Below the pieces are notes generated by a model that had not been told where the DNA came from, made no database searches, and was given only the letters and a program-made list of their open reading frames with translations. A stretch of 64,000 bases of DNA from Stomorhina lunata (taxonomy: Eukaryota > Arthropoda > Insecta > Diptera > Rhiniidae), in the NCBI GenBank assembly GCA_933228675.1, contig OW121741.1, forward strand, positions 18,651,510 through 18,715,509, read 5' to 3'. Below, piece by piece: positions 48,151 through 60,999 of this stretch. The position numbers and the translations under genes were made by a program. Each line of letters opens with the position of its first letter. The first letter of the stretch is position 1.

Positions 48151-49759
48151 AATAAAGCCTTGTAAAATTCATAGAAAAAATCATAGTGTGAAACCCCCCA
48201 TAGTTAACGGCATAGACTGGGACTTAGACTTGACCTATAACTGAGAAAAAAACTTCGACTATTTAGTTATGACTTACACAAAGACTGCGAGTCGTAGTCC
48301 AGTTTCAGTTGACCAAAATTTTTTCTCACGATTTGCTTCTTGACAATAAATTCTTTACTTTCATTATGAGAAAGTGAAAATATATTGATTTTTTTTTATC
48401 TCAAGAACCGGTGATATTTTGTTTTAATATTTTTCTATTTCTCGAAGTACTGAAAGTCATCATAAATGAATAAGACTTATGTTACTAAAGTCTTCCTGCA
48501 TGAAGAGCAGAAACAGATTAAATAAATATCCTCAGGCTTAAATCATTAAACAAGTATCACATCATGAGATATCTGTTTATCGTGAATATGTTATGTTTAA
48601 AATTGAAATTGAAATTTTAAACAAAACATTTCCTCAATTTAGTTTAATATTTTATGAGATGCTTATAAGTATGCAAGCACGTTCATGTTTTAGAAATCTA
48701 AAGAAAAGACATAAATAATTCTTAAATGAATTTAATGGAAATAATTAAAAAATAAGTTTTTCTTAGAGGCATTTAAACTAACTAATGCGTTTTTAAATAG
48801 TTGAAATAAATTTGTGGTAATTTGGATTTTTTTTTAGCTTTTTTTGTGATAATCGTATGTAGTTTGCTTAATTTTTTAGATAAAAGTTGAATTTTAGCTT
48901 TTTCTTAATAACAGAGATGAGTTTCTAGCGTGAGAGAAAGAAAGTGGTTCTGGTGTCATGGTTATATTTATTCCAGGGGCCTGGCTGCTTGCTTGGTGGG
49001 TTTGACTGTCTTTCAGTCTTTTTTTTTCACTTTTTCTTGATAATTTTAGATGACACTCTGACAAAATACCGGCTCGTGTTTAAATAATTTTTCAAAATAA
49101 ATTTCATGGTTTGTCTCTAAATAGCAACTTTTGCTTTTTATTAAAGAATTTCTGTAATTTATGGTATGTATATATATATTTGTTTATATCAAGATTTTGT
49201 TACTTTTGTATATTCCTGTGGCTTTTCACAAAGAAATTTGTTTAACAAAATATTTTTGTAAAAATTTTATTTAATGTTTAACTTAAAAAGTTTCTTTTTC
49301 TTTTGCCATAAATTTTAGTCTAAGTGGTTAGTTTTTTACTGCTTTAATTATTTTTCTATTTAATATGAGCTTTTGTGGTTTTATTTGATTACGAGCTGGT
49401 TTTTTTTAACTTAATGGTCTAGTGATTTAGTTTGATTTTCTAACAAATATGAAATTAATTCAGATTCCCCTACTTAATGGCTGATGAATGTATAAAAAAT
49501 TAAAGAAAAGAAATATTTGAAATTTCCGTTAATAAAATAAAACAATTAAGTTTTATAAAGTAGAGTGAAGTATTATATTTTTAAGCGAATAAAAATGAAA
49601 TTTAATAAATAAATAAGGTCCGAACTAATTTGCTCAAAAAAATTTCAAATGATATTTGATTTATATTTAAAAGTTTGAAAATAATGCAAACAGTTTATAG
49701 CAATTAAGAAATTAAGTTATTTTATTTCTAAAACTGGCAAATGCTCATATGTACATACA
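48151..49759. other. AT-rich spacer, no gene seen
   Basis: Decayed 12-mers to about 48290, then unique-looking AT-rich DNA with a TA microsatellite near 49168. No open frame of note. Confidence 0.45.
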
Positions 49760-49790
49760 TCAAGTTTGTTTCTTAAGTCTTTTGTTTTAT
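49760..49790 (-). repeat. Dispersed edge motif
   Basis: Reverse copy (GTTTCTTAAGTCTTTTGTTT), about 205 bp before the 12-bp array at 49995. Confidence 0.8.
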
Positions 49791-49994
49791 GCTTAAAAAT
49801 TCAGCCAAATAATTATTTTATAGTTTTGTTTAATGAAACAAACACATATTAACTTAAGAACTGGTAATTTTTCATCTATTGGGAGAAATTATTGAAGATG
49901 ATGTTGAAGAAAATGTACAAATTGATGTAGGGTCGTTTGGGAACTTGAAAATATGTGGGTTGATGTTATGGGGATCCTGACAAAATTCTGAACG

Positions 49995-51290
49995 TAAGTC
50001 ATAGTCTAAGTCATAGTCTAAGTCATAGTCTAAGTCATAGTCTAAGTCATAGTCTAAATCATAGTCTAAGTCATAGTCTAAGTCATGGTCTAAGTCATAG
50101 TCTAAGTCATAGTCTAAGTCATAGTGTAAGTCTTAGTCTAAGTCATAGTTAAGTCTTAGTCTAAGTCATAGTATAAGTCATATTCTAAGTCATAGTCTAA
50201 GTCATAGTCTAAATCATAGTCTAAGTCATAGTCTAAGTCATAGTCTAAGTCATAGTCTGAGTCATAGTCTAAGACATAGTATAAGTCATAGTCTAACTCA
50301 TAGTCTAAGTCATAGTCTAAGTCATAGTCTAAGTCATAGTCTGAGTCATAGTCTAAGTCATAGTCTAAGCCATAGTCTAAGTCATAGTCTAAGTCATAGT
50401 CTAAGTCATAGTCTAAGTCATAGTCTAAGTCATAGTCATAGTCCAAGTCATAGTCTAAGTTATAGTCTAAGTCATAGTCTAAGTCATAGTCTAAGTCATA
50501 GTCTAAGTCATAGTCTAAGTCATAGTCTAAGTCATAGTCTAAGTCATAGTCATAGTCCAAGTCATAGTCTAAGTTATAGTCTAAGTCATAGTCTAAGTCA
50601 TAGTCTAAGTTATAGTCTAAGTCATAGTCTAAGTCATAGTCTAAGCCATAGTTTAAGTCATAGCCTAAGTCATAGTCTATATCATAGTCTAAGTCATAGT
50701 CTAAGTCATAGTCTAAGTCATAGTCTAAGTCATAGTCTAAGTCATAGTCTAAGTCATAGTCTAAGTCATAGTCTAAGTCATAGTCTAAGTCATAGTCTAA
50801 GTTATAGTCTAAGTCATAGTCTAAGTCATAGTCTAAGTTATAGTCTGAGTCATAGTCTAAGTCATAGTCTAAGTCATAGTCTAAGTCATAGTCTAAGTCA
50901 TAGTCTAAGTCATAGTCTAAGTTATAGTCTAAGTCATAGTCTAAGTCATAGTCTAAGTTATAGTCTAAGTCATAGTCTAAGTCATAGTCTAAGTTATAGT
51001 CTAAGTCATAGTCTAAGTCATAGTCTAAGTCATAGTCTAAGTCATAGTCTAAGTCATAGTCTAAGTCATAGCATAAGTCATAGTCTAAATCATAGTCTAA
51101 GTCATAGTCTAAGTCATAGTCTAAGTCATAGTCTAAGTCATAGTCTAAGTCATAGTCTAAGTCATAGTCTAAGTCATAGTCTAAGTCATAGTCTAAGTCA
51201 TAGTCTAAGTCATAGCCTAAGTCATAATCTAAGTCATAGTCCATGTCAGATTCGAAGTCATTGACATAGTCTTAGTCGTGGCCAAAGGAC
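49995..51290. repeat. 12-bp satellite, TAGTCTAAGTCA orientation
   Basis: About 107 units, highly regular. A minus-strand frame of 362 codons (50156-51244) of DLDY repeats is open throughout. Variant units AGTTATAGTCTA recur every 36-60 bp in 50780-51010, suggesting small higher-order units. Confidence 0.97.
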
Positions 51291-52539
51291 ATTAATTTGG
51301 ACTAATCGTAATTATGATCTAGATTATGACATTGACAAATGTGGGTTACAAACTTACTCATAAACCATTTTAAAGTTTAGCCTAAAACACAGTCTAGGTG
51401 ACAGCCTATGTTAAACTTTTAGTGATTATCTTAATTTTAATATAATTAAATGTCATTATGACTTGGTGTCCATCTTTAAAAAAAAAACAAGTTTGTTTCT
51501 TAAATCTTTTGTTTTAGCCAACTCTTAAATACCAAAAATTTCATAATTTATTAAAATAAGTGTTAGTTATTATTATTTTTTAAATTAAGGAAATTGAAAA
51601 GTTATTTCATCATTTAATAGCCACAAACAACTGGCTTTTGTCTTAAACTACCCAAACGAAATATTTGTTATAACTTTTGTTTTCACAAAAGTCATTATTT
51701 CCTGCACGATCTCCCCACCAAAAACAAGCTTCATTCGCATTTAACACCTTTAAAGTTTCGCTTTTTAGACTGTTTTTTGCCCAACATTAAATAAGTATAA
51801 CACACCCGCATAAAATGGAAACTTTTTAAAACAAATCTTATTTAAATCATGATAAATTATGTTTTTTTTTTATTCCAAAAAAAACTCTTATTTTTTTTTA
51901 ACTCTAACATTTAAAACATCTGTTTCTGTTTTAATATTAGCTTATTATGAAAACCATTATGTTGTTCATATTAATATTTCAAACTCTAGAAACTCCACTC
52001 CATGACTTCAAATTGTCTTAAATGTTACGCTTTTTTGAATTTTAGAAACTTGCTTTATATTTCAAGATTTCTTCAATGAAATTTAGTTTTTGGAAAAAAA
52101 TTTTGACTTATTATTATTATTAAGGAAATAATTTGAGAAAATTTATGATTTAAGAAAAATTATGCAAAAATTAAAAATTCATATTTAGAAAACACAATAA
52201 GACATGTAATACAAATTGAATGAAAATGTAAAATGACCAGCCAACTGTAGAAGAAGTTGAGTCATTGCAAGTCAATGTAAAAAGTTTTCCTAAAACTTCC
52301 GTTTTTTTAAACAAGTTACCAATGTTCATGCTACTTAATAAATGCTGCATCATAGATGATAGTCGCAGTCATAGCATAGTTTATAATCGAAAGTCATACT
52401 TTCAACAATTGTTTAAATCATAATCTATGTGTAGTCTTAATCACAGTCGAAATCACAGTTACAACTAAAACCATATTAATGACCATATTCAAAGCCAAAG
52501 GAACAGTCGAAATCCCAGTCAATAGCAGAACCAAAGTCA
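51291..52539. other. Spacer, no gene recognised
   Basis: AT-rich; decayed 12-mers from about 52370. No frame above 60 codons. Confidence 0.45.
51486..51518 (-). repeat. Dispersed edge motif
   Basis: Reverse copy (GTTTCTTAAATCTTTTGTTT), about 200 bp after the 12-bp array ending at 51290; with 49760 it brackets that array. Confidence 0.8.
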
Positions 52540-54880
52540 GTCTAAGTTATGTCTTAGTCATAGTATTAGTCATTGTCTAAGTCATAGTCTAAGTCATAGT
52601 CTAAGTCATAGTCTAAGTCATAGTCTAAGTCATAGTCTAAGTCATAGTCTAAGTCATAGTCTAAGTCATAGTCTAAGTCATAGTCTAAGTCTAAGTCATA
52701 GTCTAAGTCATAGTCTTAATCATAGTCTAAGTCATAGTCTAAGTCATAGTCTAAGTCATAGTCTAAGTCATAGTCTAAGTCATAGTCTAAGTCATAGTCT
52801 AAGTCATAGTCTAAGTCATAGTCTAAGTCATAGTCTAAGTCATAGTCTAAGTCATAGTCTAAGTCATAGTCTAAGTCATAGTCTAAATCATAGTCTAAGT
52901 CATAGTCTAAGTCATAGTCTAAGTCATAGTCTAAGTCATAGTCTAAGTCATAGTCTAAGTCATAGTCTAAGTAATAGTCTAAGTCATAGTCTAAGTCATA
53001 GTCTAAGTCATAGTCTAAGTCATAGTCTAAATCTTGGTTTAAGTCATAGTTAAGTCATAGTTGAAGTCATACTCATAGTCTAATTCATTTTCTAATTCAT
53101 AGCCTATGTCATAGTCTAAGTCATAGTCTAAGTCATAGTCTATGTCATAGTCTAAGTCACAATCTAAGTCATAGTCTAAGTCATAGTCTAAGTCATAGTC
53201 TAAGTCATAGTCTAAATAATAGTCTAAGTCATATTCTAAGTCATAGTCTAAGTCATAGTCTAAGTCATAGTCTAAGTCATAGTCTAAGTCATAGTCTAAG
53301 TCATAGTCTAGGTCATAGTCTAAGTCGTAGTCTAAGTCCTAGTCTAAGTCATAGTATATGTCATAGTCTATGTCATACTCTAAGTCATAGTTTAAGTCAT
53401 AGTCTAAGTCATAGTCTAAGTCATAGTTTAAGTCATAGTCTAAGTCATATTCTAAGTCATAGTCTAAGTCATAGTCTAAGTCATAGTCTAAGTTATAGTC
53501 TAAGTCATAGTCTAAGTCATAGTCTACGTCATAGTTTAAGTCATAGTCTAATTCATAATCTAAGTCATAATCTTAGTCATAGTCTAAGTCATAGTCGAAG
53601 TCATAGTCGAAGTCATAGTCAAAGTCATAGTCTAAGTCATAGTCTAAGTCATAGTTTAAGTCATAGTCTAAGTCATAGTCTAAGTCATAGTCTAAGTCAT
53701 AGTCTAAGTCATAGTCTAAGTCATAGTCTAAGTCATAGTCTAGGTCATATTCTAAGTCGCAGTCTAAGTCCTAGTCTAAGTCATAGTCTAAGTCATAGTC
53801 TAAGTCATAGTCTAAGTCATAGTCTAAGTCATAGTCTAAGTCATAGTCAAAGTCATAGTCTAAGTCATAGTCTAAGTCATAGTTTAAGTCATAGTCTAAG
53901 TCATAGTCTAAGTCATAGTCTAAGTCATAGTCTAAGTCATAGTCTAAGTCATAGTCTAAGTCATAGTCTAGGTCATATTCTAAGTCGTAGTCTAAGTCCT
54001 AGTCTAAGTCATAGTCTAAGTCATAGTCTAAGTCATAGTCTAAGTCATAGTCTAAGTCATAGTCTAAGTCATAGTCTAAGTCATAGTCTTAGTCATAGTC
54101 TTAGTCATAATCTAAGTCATAGTCTAAGTCATGGTCTAATTCATAGTCTACGTCATAGTCTAAGTCATAGTCTACGTCATAGTCTAAGTCGTAGTCTAAT
54201 TCATAATCTAAGTCATAATCTTAGTCATAGTCTAAGTCATAGTCTAAGTCATAGTCTAAGTCATAGTCTAAGTCGTAGTCTAAGTCTTAGTCTAAGTCAT
54301 AGTCGAAGTCATAGTCTAAGTCATAGTCTAGGTCATAGTCTAAGTCATAGTCTAAGTCATAGTCAAAGTCATAGTCTAAGTCATAGTCTAAGTCATACTC
54401 TAAGTCGTAGTCTAAGTCTTAGTCTAAGTCATAGTCTAAGTCATAGTCTAAGTCATAGTCTAAGTCATAGTCTAAGTCATAGTCTAAGTCATAGTCTAAG
54501 TCATAGTCTAAGTCATAGTCTAAGTCATAGTCTAAGTCATAGTCTAAGTCATAGTCTAAGTCATAGTCTAAGTCATAGTCTAAGTCATAGTCTAAGTCAT
54601 AGTCTAAGTCATAGTCTAAGTCATAGTCTAAGTCATATGCAAAGTCATAGTCTAAGTCATAGTCTAAGTCGTAGTCTAAGTCATAGTCTAAGTCATTGTC
54701 TAATTCATAGTCTAAGTCACAGTCTAAGTCACAGTCTAAGTCATGGTCTAAGTCATGGTCTAAGTCATAGTCTAAGTCATAGTCTAGGTCATAGTCAAAG
54801 TCATTGTCTAAGTCATAGTCTAAGTCATAGCCTAAGTCATAGTCTAAGTCATATTCTAAGTCTATGTCATAGTCTTATAC
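52540..54880. repeat. 12-bp satellite, TAGTCTAAGTCA orientation
   Basis: About 195 units, near-perfect at 52560-53030 and 54420-54640. Higher-order duplication is visible: the block around TAGGTCATATTCTAAGTCG occurs at 53741 and again at 53969, 228 bp (19 units) apart. Confidence 0.97.
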
Positions 54881-56832
54881 TCTTAGTTAAAGTTTCGATA
54901 TAGTTTAAGTGAGTACCTTAATGATTGCCTAAGTCATATTTTGTATGAAAGTCTAAATCATTAGAAGTCCATGGATTCAAGTAACTTATAAAGGCAATTA
55001 ACAACTTGATTGAATTCTCAAGAAATTTTTCATAAAAGCCTTAAGTTATAAAAATTTTACTTAACTGATTAAAGTATTCAAATAGACAATATCTAGTGGA
55101 TTTCTATCATAAATCTTAATGACAGTTATTTCTAAAATTAAAACATTTTTCCATCAACATAACCATCATATTAAGTTAAATGACCAATTCTTTTAAGTAC
55201 TTCCTTAAACACAAATTAGCTTTAGATGCTTTAAATTTGCAAATGAATTGATAAAAAAAAGAAACAAAATGTATCATTACTTTCTTGAGATTGTCTCAAT
55301 AAACATATCCAGCAATCAGTTAATAAATGATAGAAAGGCAAATAAATAGAAGATAAAAATGAAGCAAATAAAAAAAAACTAACATACATTTTCTAACATG
55401 ATCTTGACATTAATGAAAAATATTAAATGAAGAGAAAAAAAATCAATTTAACGCTTTTAGACAAGTTTCTTTCTAGTCAAACACTAATTGAGGAAAGAAA
55501 ATGAAATGTATGAGAAGATGCTGGTTAAATGACTAATGATGATGGAAATGTTGGCTAAATAGGCAGCAGTAAAATAAAAAAAAAAACAAAAGACTTAAGC
55601 AACAAACAACAATCCGGCTTTTATAGAAATGAAAAGTCTTTAGTTTCAAGCTTCTCTCATCACCAACAATTGCTGTAGACAAACTCAGCAACATTTTCAT
55701 TAACAACAGCAACAGGCAAAGAAATTAGTTTAGAGCATGAAAATGAAAATCACTAGAAATTATGGCATCATCATCAGATCCATCATCAGCAGCTAAAGCA
55801 AAACCTGCCTTCATCCTGACTCTAAGTCTAATATTCATTTAAAAGATTCACTCTTACTAACAGCTAACACCAGTTTTGAAACATGTAATATTTGCATTAA
55901 ATTTTCTTAAAAAAATAGAAAAAAAAAACTAAAAATAAACTTAATTTTCATGATCATAACTACCACTACCATCCTTAACACTTAAGATCATGGGAACTAA
56001 CACCCATTTCACAAATTGCTAGATGAATATTGATTTGATTTTTATTAACCTTGCAACATAATTTCTCTTTCAAACACTGTCTGTTTTTTTTGTTTTGACT
56101 CGTCATCATCTACTGGCTGCTATCATAGCTGAAAAATTTTTCCTAACACAAACTAGACAATCTCAGTTTTTTTTATCTCGTACCCAAAAAAAATTATCTC
56201 CAAGCCTCTTTGTCTTGGGGTATGTCTGCCAGTTCCTTATTACCATTTGTAAGTTTTAAAATTGATCTTTTATTGATATAAAACTTTCAAGAATAATTTC
56301 AAATTATTTCGTTTGTCTATTCAGTCGAAGTCTAGAGTTGCATTGGCCTTAGTTTTTCTTGTCTTTTCTATTGAAGCTCTTAATAAAATTTGTATTTATT
56401 GAAAGCCATTTAAAGTGCCACCTAGTGCAACTATGAAGTCGGCTTGATGGCCGAACAGAACAAATTTGCTAAAGACAAAAGTGCAGGAGTGGCGGATGGA
56501 GGCAGCCGCCAATCGACCGCAACTTTCTAATCTAACCCACAAGTCTGTTGAGCAAGTAAATTCAATTGAAATGTAGATGGAGCAAAAAAGACAAGAACTG
56601 TGGTTTAAACCAAGATTAACCCTTGAATTAGATAGTCTATGAATTAAACTATACTCCAGATTAGCACTTTTGTTATGACTTTGATTATGGCATAGCTAGA
56701 TTGACATTGACTATGACTGCGATAATTACTATGACTGTGCTTTGACAATGGTTTTGACTGGGTTTACATTCTGAATTTTATAACACTTTTGACGTGACTC
56801 TTTAACTATGAATGGCTGTATATTCTAACACT
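54881..56832. other. Spacer with one GC-richer island
   Basis: Mostly AT-rich. The island at about 56426-56560 has two small hairpins (56439-56454 and 56491-56510). Decayed 12-mers at about 56640-56760. No gene recognised. Confidence 0.45.
55584..55610 (+). repeat. Dispersed edge motif
   Basis: AACAAAAGACTTAAGCAACA, about 700 bp after the 12-bp array ending at 54880. Confidence 0.7.
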
Positions 56833-56902
56833 TCAAAACAAAAGACTTAAGAAACAAACATAACATTTTTATTTTATTTTCTTTAAACAAAAGACTTAGA
56901 TT
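56833..56902 (+). repeat. Dispersed edge motif, two copies
   Basis: ACAAAAGACTTAAGAAACAA at about 56838 and AAACAAAAGACTTAGATTAT at about 56886. The second reads straight into the first 12-mer-like words of the array at 56945. Confidence 0.75.
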
Positions 56903-56944
56903 ATGACTCGTTTGACTATAACTCAAATTAGAACAGTGGCATTA

Positions 56945-58915
56945 TCTTTCACTCTAACTATGACTTAGACTATGACTTAGACTATGACTTAGATTATGAC
57001 TTAGACTATGACTTAGACTATGACTTAGACTATGAATTAGACTATGACTTAGACTATGACTTAGACTATGACTTAGACTATGACTTAGACCATGACTTAG
57101 ACTATGACTTAGACCATGACTTAGACTATGACTTAGACTATGATTTAGACTATGACTGAGACTATGACTTAGAATATGGCTTAGGCTATGACCTAGGCTA
57201 TAACTTATACTATGACTTAGACTATGATTTAAACTATGACTTATACTATGACTTAAACTATGACTTAGACTATGACTTAGACTATGACTTTAATTATGAC
57301 TTAGACTATGACTTAGACTATGACTTAGACTATGACTTAGACTATGACTTAGACTATGACTTAGACTATGACTTAGACTATGACTTAGACTATGACTTAG
57401 ACTATGACTTAGACTATGACTTAGACTATGACTTAGACTATGACTTAGACTATGACTTAGACTATGACTTAGACTTAGACTATGACTTAGACTATGACTT
57501 AGACTATGACTTAGACTATGACTTAGCCTATGACTTAGACTATGACTTAGACTATGATATAGACTGTGACATAGACTATGACTTAGACTATGACTTAGAC
57601 TATGACTTAGACTATGACTTAGACCATGACTTAGACTATGACTTAGACTACTTCTTAGACTATGACTTAGACTATGACTTAGACTGTGACTTAGACTATG
57701 ACTTAAACTATGACTTAGACTATGACTTAGAATATGACTTAGACTATGACTTAGACTATAACTTAGACTATAATTTAGACTATGACTTAGGCTATGACTT
57801 AGACTATGACTTAAACTATGACTTAGACTATGACTATGACTTAGACTATGACTTAGACTATGACTTAGACTATGACTTAGACTATGACTTAGACTATGAC
57901 TTAGACTATGACTTAGACTATGACTTAGACTATGACTTAGACTATGACTTAGACTATGACTTAGACTATGACTTAGACTATGACTTAGACTATGACTTAG
58001 ACTATGACTTAGATTATGACTTAGACTATGACTTAGACTATGACTTAGACTTAGACTATGACTTAGACTATGACATAGACTATGACTTAGACTATGACTT
58101 AGACTATGACTTAGACAATGACTTAGACTATGACTTAGACTATGACTTAGACTATGACTTAGACTATGACTTAGACTATGACTTAGACTATGACTTAGAC
58201 TATGACTTAGACTATGACTTAGACTATGACTTAGACTATGACTTAGACTATGATTTAGACTATGACTTAGACTATGACTTAGACTATGACTTAGACTATG
58301 ACTTAGACTATGACTTAGACTATGACTTAGACTATGACTTAGACTATGACTTAGACTATGACTTAGACTATGACTTAGACTATGACTTAGACTATGACTT
58401 AGACTATGACTTAGACTATGACTTAGACTATGACTTAGACTATGACTTAGACTATGACTTAGACTATGACTTAGACTATGACTTAGACTATGACTTAGAC
58501 TTTGACTTAGACTATGACTTAGACTATGACTTAGACTATAACTTAGACTATAACTTAAACTATGACTTAGACTATGACTTAGACTATGACTTAAACTATG
58601 ACTTAGACTATGACTATGACTTAGACTATGACTTAGACTATGACTTAGAGTATGACTTAGACTATGACTTAGACTATGACTTAGACTATGACTTAGACTA
58701 TGACTTAGACTATGACTTAGACTATGACTTAGACTATGACTTAGACTATGACTTAGACTATGACTTAGACTATGACTTAGACTATGACTTAGACTATGAC
58801 TTAGACTATGACTTAGACTATGACTTAGACTATGACTTAGACTATGACTTAGACTATGACTTAGACTATGACTTAGACTATGACTTAGACTACGACAAAG
58901 ACTTAACCTAGACTG
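56945..58915. repeat. 12-bp satellite, GACTTAGACTAT orientation
   Basis: About 164 units, the most uniform of the 12-bp arrays. A variant block with GACTATAACTTAGAC and GACTATGACTATGAC occurs at about 57745-57845 and again at about 58530-58625, some 780 bp apart. Confidence 0.98.
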
Positions 58916-59814
58916 AAATATTAGTTTATGATTATGATTAAGTATAAGTTTATAACTATAACTTTTACTACGCCCAATTTAGTTCATGCGCCCCACTGTG
59001 CCATCATCTTAGCTTGATGCCTGAGCTCTGGCAATTACCAAAGCATGCAATTGATGCTGGTTTATTAAAAGAAGTTTAATTTTTTACTTAGTAAATAAAT
59101 TTTTTTCTATTTCTAGTCAGTCTCTGATGGTTTTTCTATAAATTTCTAGTTATTTTGTTTTGTTTTTTTATCATAATATTTCTATTTCTACTCCTTAAAT
59201 ACTTGATTGGCTTTACAACAGCTTCAGCCGAATGCCAGCATCTTAGACATTTAAAACATATCGTTCATTTCAGTCTTTGGACATGCAATTGTGTGTGGCA
59301 GTCTCTTTCTGAACACATTTGTGTCCATAAGTCCAACGTAATGATCTTGAGACCAAAAAATATTTATACTTATGTCTGTCTCTAAATCTTAGCTTCAAGT
59401 TTGGGTCTTTTTTAGACTGGTCTAGTCTAGAGTTTTTGTTTTGAATTTTTTTTGCTGAATGTTGAGGAAAATTATTTCCACTTTCCAATAAAATGTGCTA
59501 TACATAGAAAATTTTTTTTTATTTATTTTGTGTAATAGGCTTTTGGCATTATAAGTTTTACCATTTTTGTTTTTTTTTTTTTTAATTTTCTTCTGATGTG
59601 TTTTCAGTTTCATAGAAAGAAAAAGTTATGTTCATTTTTCTATTATAAGAAAAAATTGTGAAATACATATCAAAAAAGCTTTAGAAAAATCCTTAAGACA
59701 AAGATATATTATGTGAGATAAATTTTTAGAAATAAAATTTATGTAAATAAATTTTTGTTGTGAATATTTAAACTCTTGACTGGGGAAAAGAAGATTATTT
59801 TATTGAATATAGAA
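58916..59814. other. Spacer, no gene recognised
   Basis: A moderately complex stretch at 58975-59060 and 59210-59390, then T-rich DNA. Frames here overlap on both strands and match nothing known. Confidence 0.45.
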
Positions 59815-60965
59815 AATTTTCATTGAAAATTTTCTATATAAGAGTTTTCATTGAAAATTTTCTATAAAATTATTTTATATAGAAAATTTTCGATGAAAAA
59901 TTTTATATAGAAAATTTTTGATGAAAAATTTTATATAGAAAATTTTCGATGAAAAATTTTATATAGAAAATTTTCGATGAAAAATTTTATATAGAAAATT
60001 TTCGATGAAAAATTTTATATAGAAAATTTTCGATGAAAAATTTTATATAGAAAATTTTCGATGAAAAATTTTATATAGAAAATTTTCGATGAAAAATTTT
60101 ATATAGAAAATTTTTGATGAAAAATTTTATATAGAAAATTTTCGATGAAAAATTTTATATAGAAAATTTTCGATGAAAAATTTTATATAGAAAATTTTCG
60201 ATGAAAAATTTTATATAGAAAATTTTCGATGAAAAATTTTATATAGAAAATTTTCGATGAAAAATTTTATATAGAAAATTTTTGATAAAAAAATTTATAT
60301 AGAAAATTTTTGATAAAAAATTTTATATAGAAAATTTTTGATGAAAAATTTTATATAGAATATTTTCGATAAAAAATTTTATATAGAAAATTTTCGATGA
60401 AAAATTTTATATAGAAAATTTTCGATGAAAAATTTTATATAGAAAATTTTCGATGAAAAATTTTATATAGAAAATTTTCGATGAAAAATTTTATATAGAA
60501 AATTTTCGATGAAAAATTTTATATAGAAAATTTTCGATGAAAAATTTTATATAGAACATTTTCGATGAAAAATTTTATATAGAAAATTTTCGATGAAAAA
60601 TTTTATATAGAAAATTTTCGATGAAAAATTTTATATAGAAAATTTTCGATGAAAAATTTTACATAGAAAATTTTTGATAAAAAATTTTATATAGAAAATT
60701 TTTGATAAAAAATTTTATATAGAAAATTTTCGATGAAAAATTTTATATAGAAAATTTTCGATGAAAAATTTTATATAGAATATTTTGTATGAAAATTTTA
60801 TATAAAAATTTTTGATGAAAAATTTTATATAGAAAATTTTCGATGAAAAATTTTATATAGAAAATTTTCGATGAAAAATTTTATATAGAAGATTTTCAAT
60901 GAAAATTTTTATATAGAAAATTTTCAATGAAAATTTTTATATAGAAAATTTTCAATGAAAATTTT
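59815..60965. repeat. 28-bp satellite, forward half of palindrome
   Basis: About 41 copies of TTTTCGATGAAAAA then TTTTATATAGAAAA, period 28 (for example 59941 to 59969). Confidence 0.97.
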
Positions 60966-60999
60966 CTATAGCAAATTTTCAATGAAAATTTTTTATAGA

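Noticed and set aside
45504..51244. Long open frames of DLDY repeats (both strands, up to 362 codons), and similar frames in other 12-bp arrays
   Set aside because: A 12-nt period keeps any stop-free frame open. There is no unique coding sequence, no promoter or splice context, and the frames break at random indels.
54637..54903. SHSLSHSL frame
   Set aside because: A shadow frame of the 12-bp satellite.
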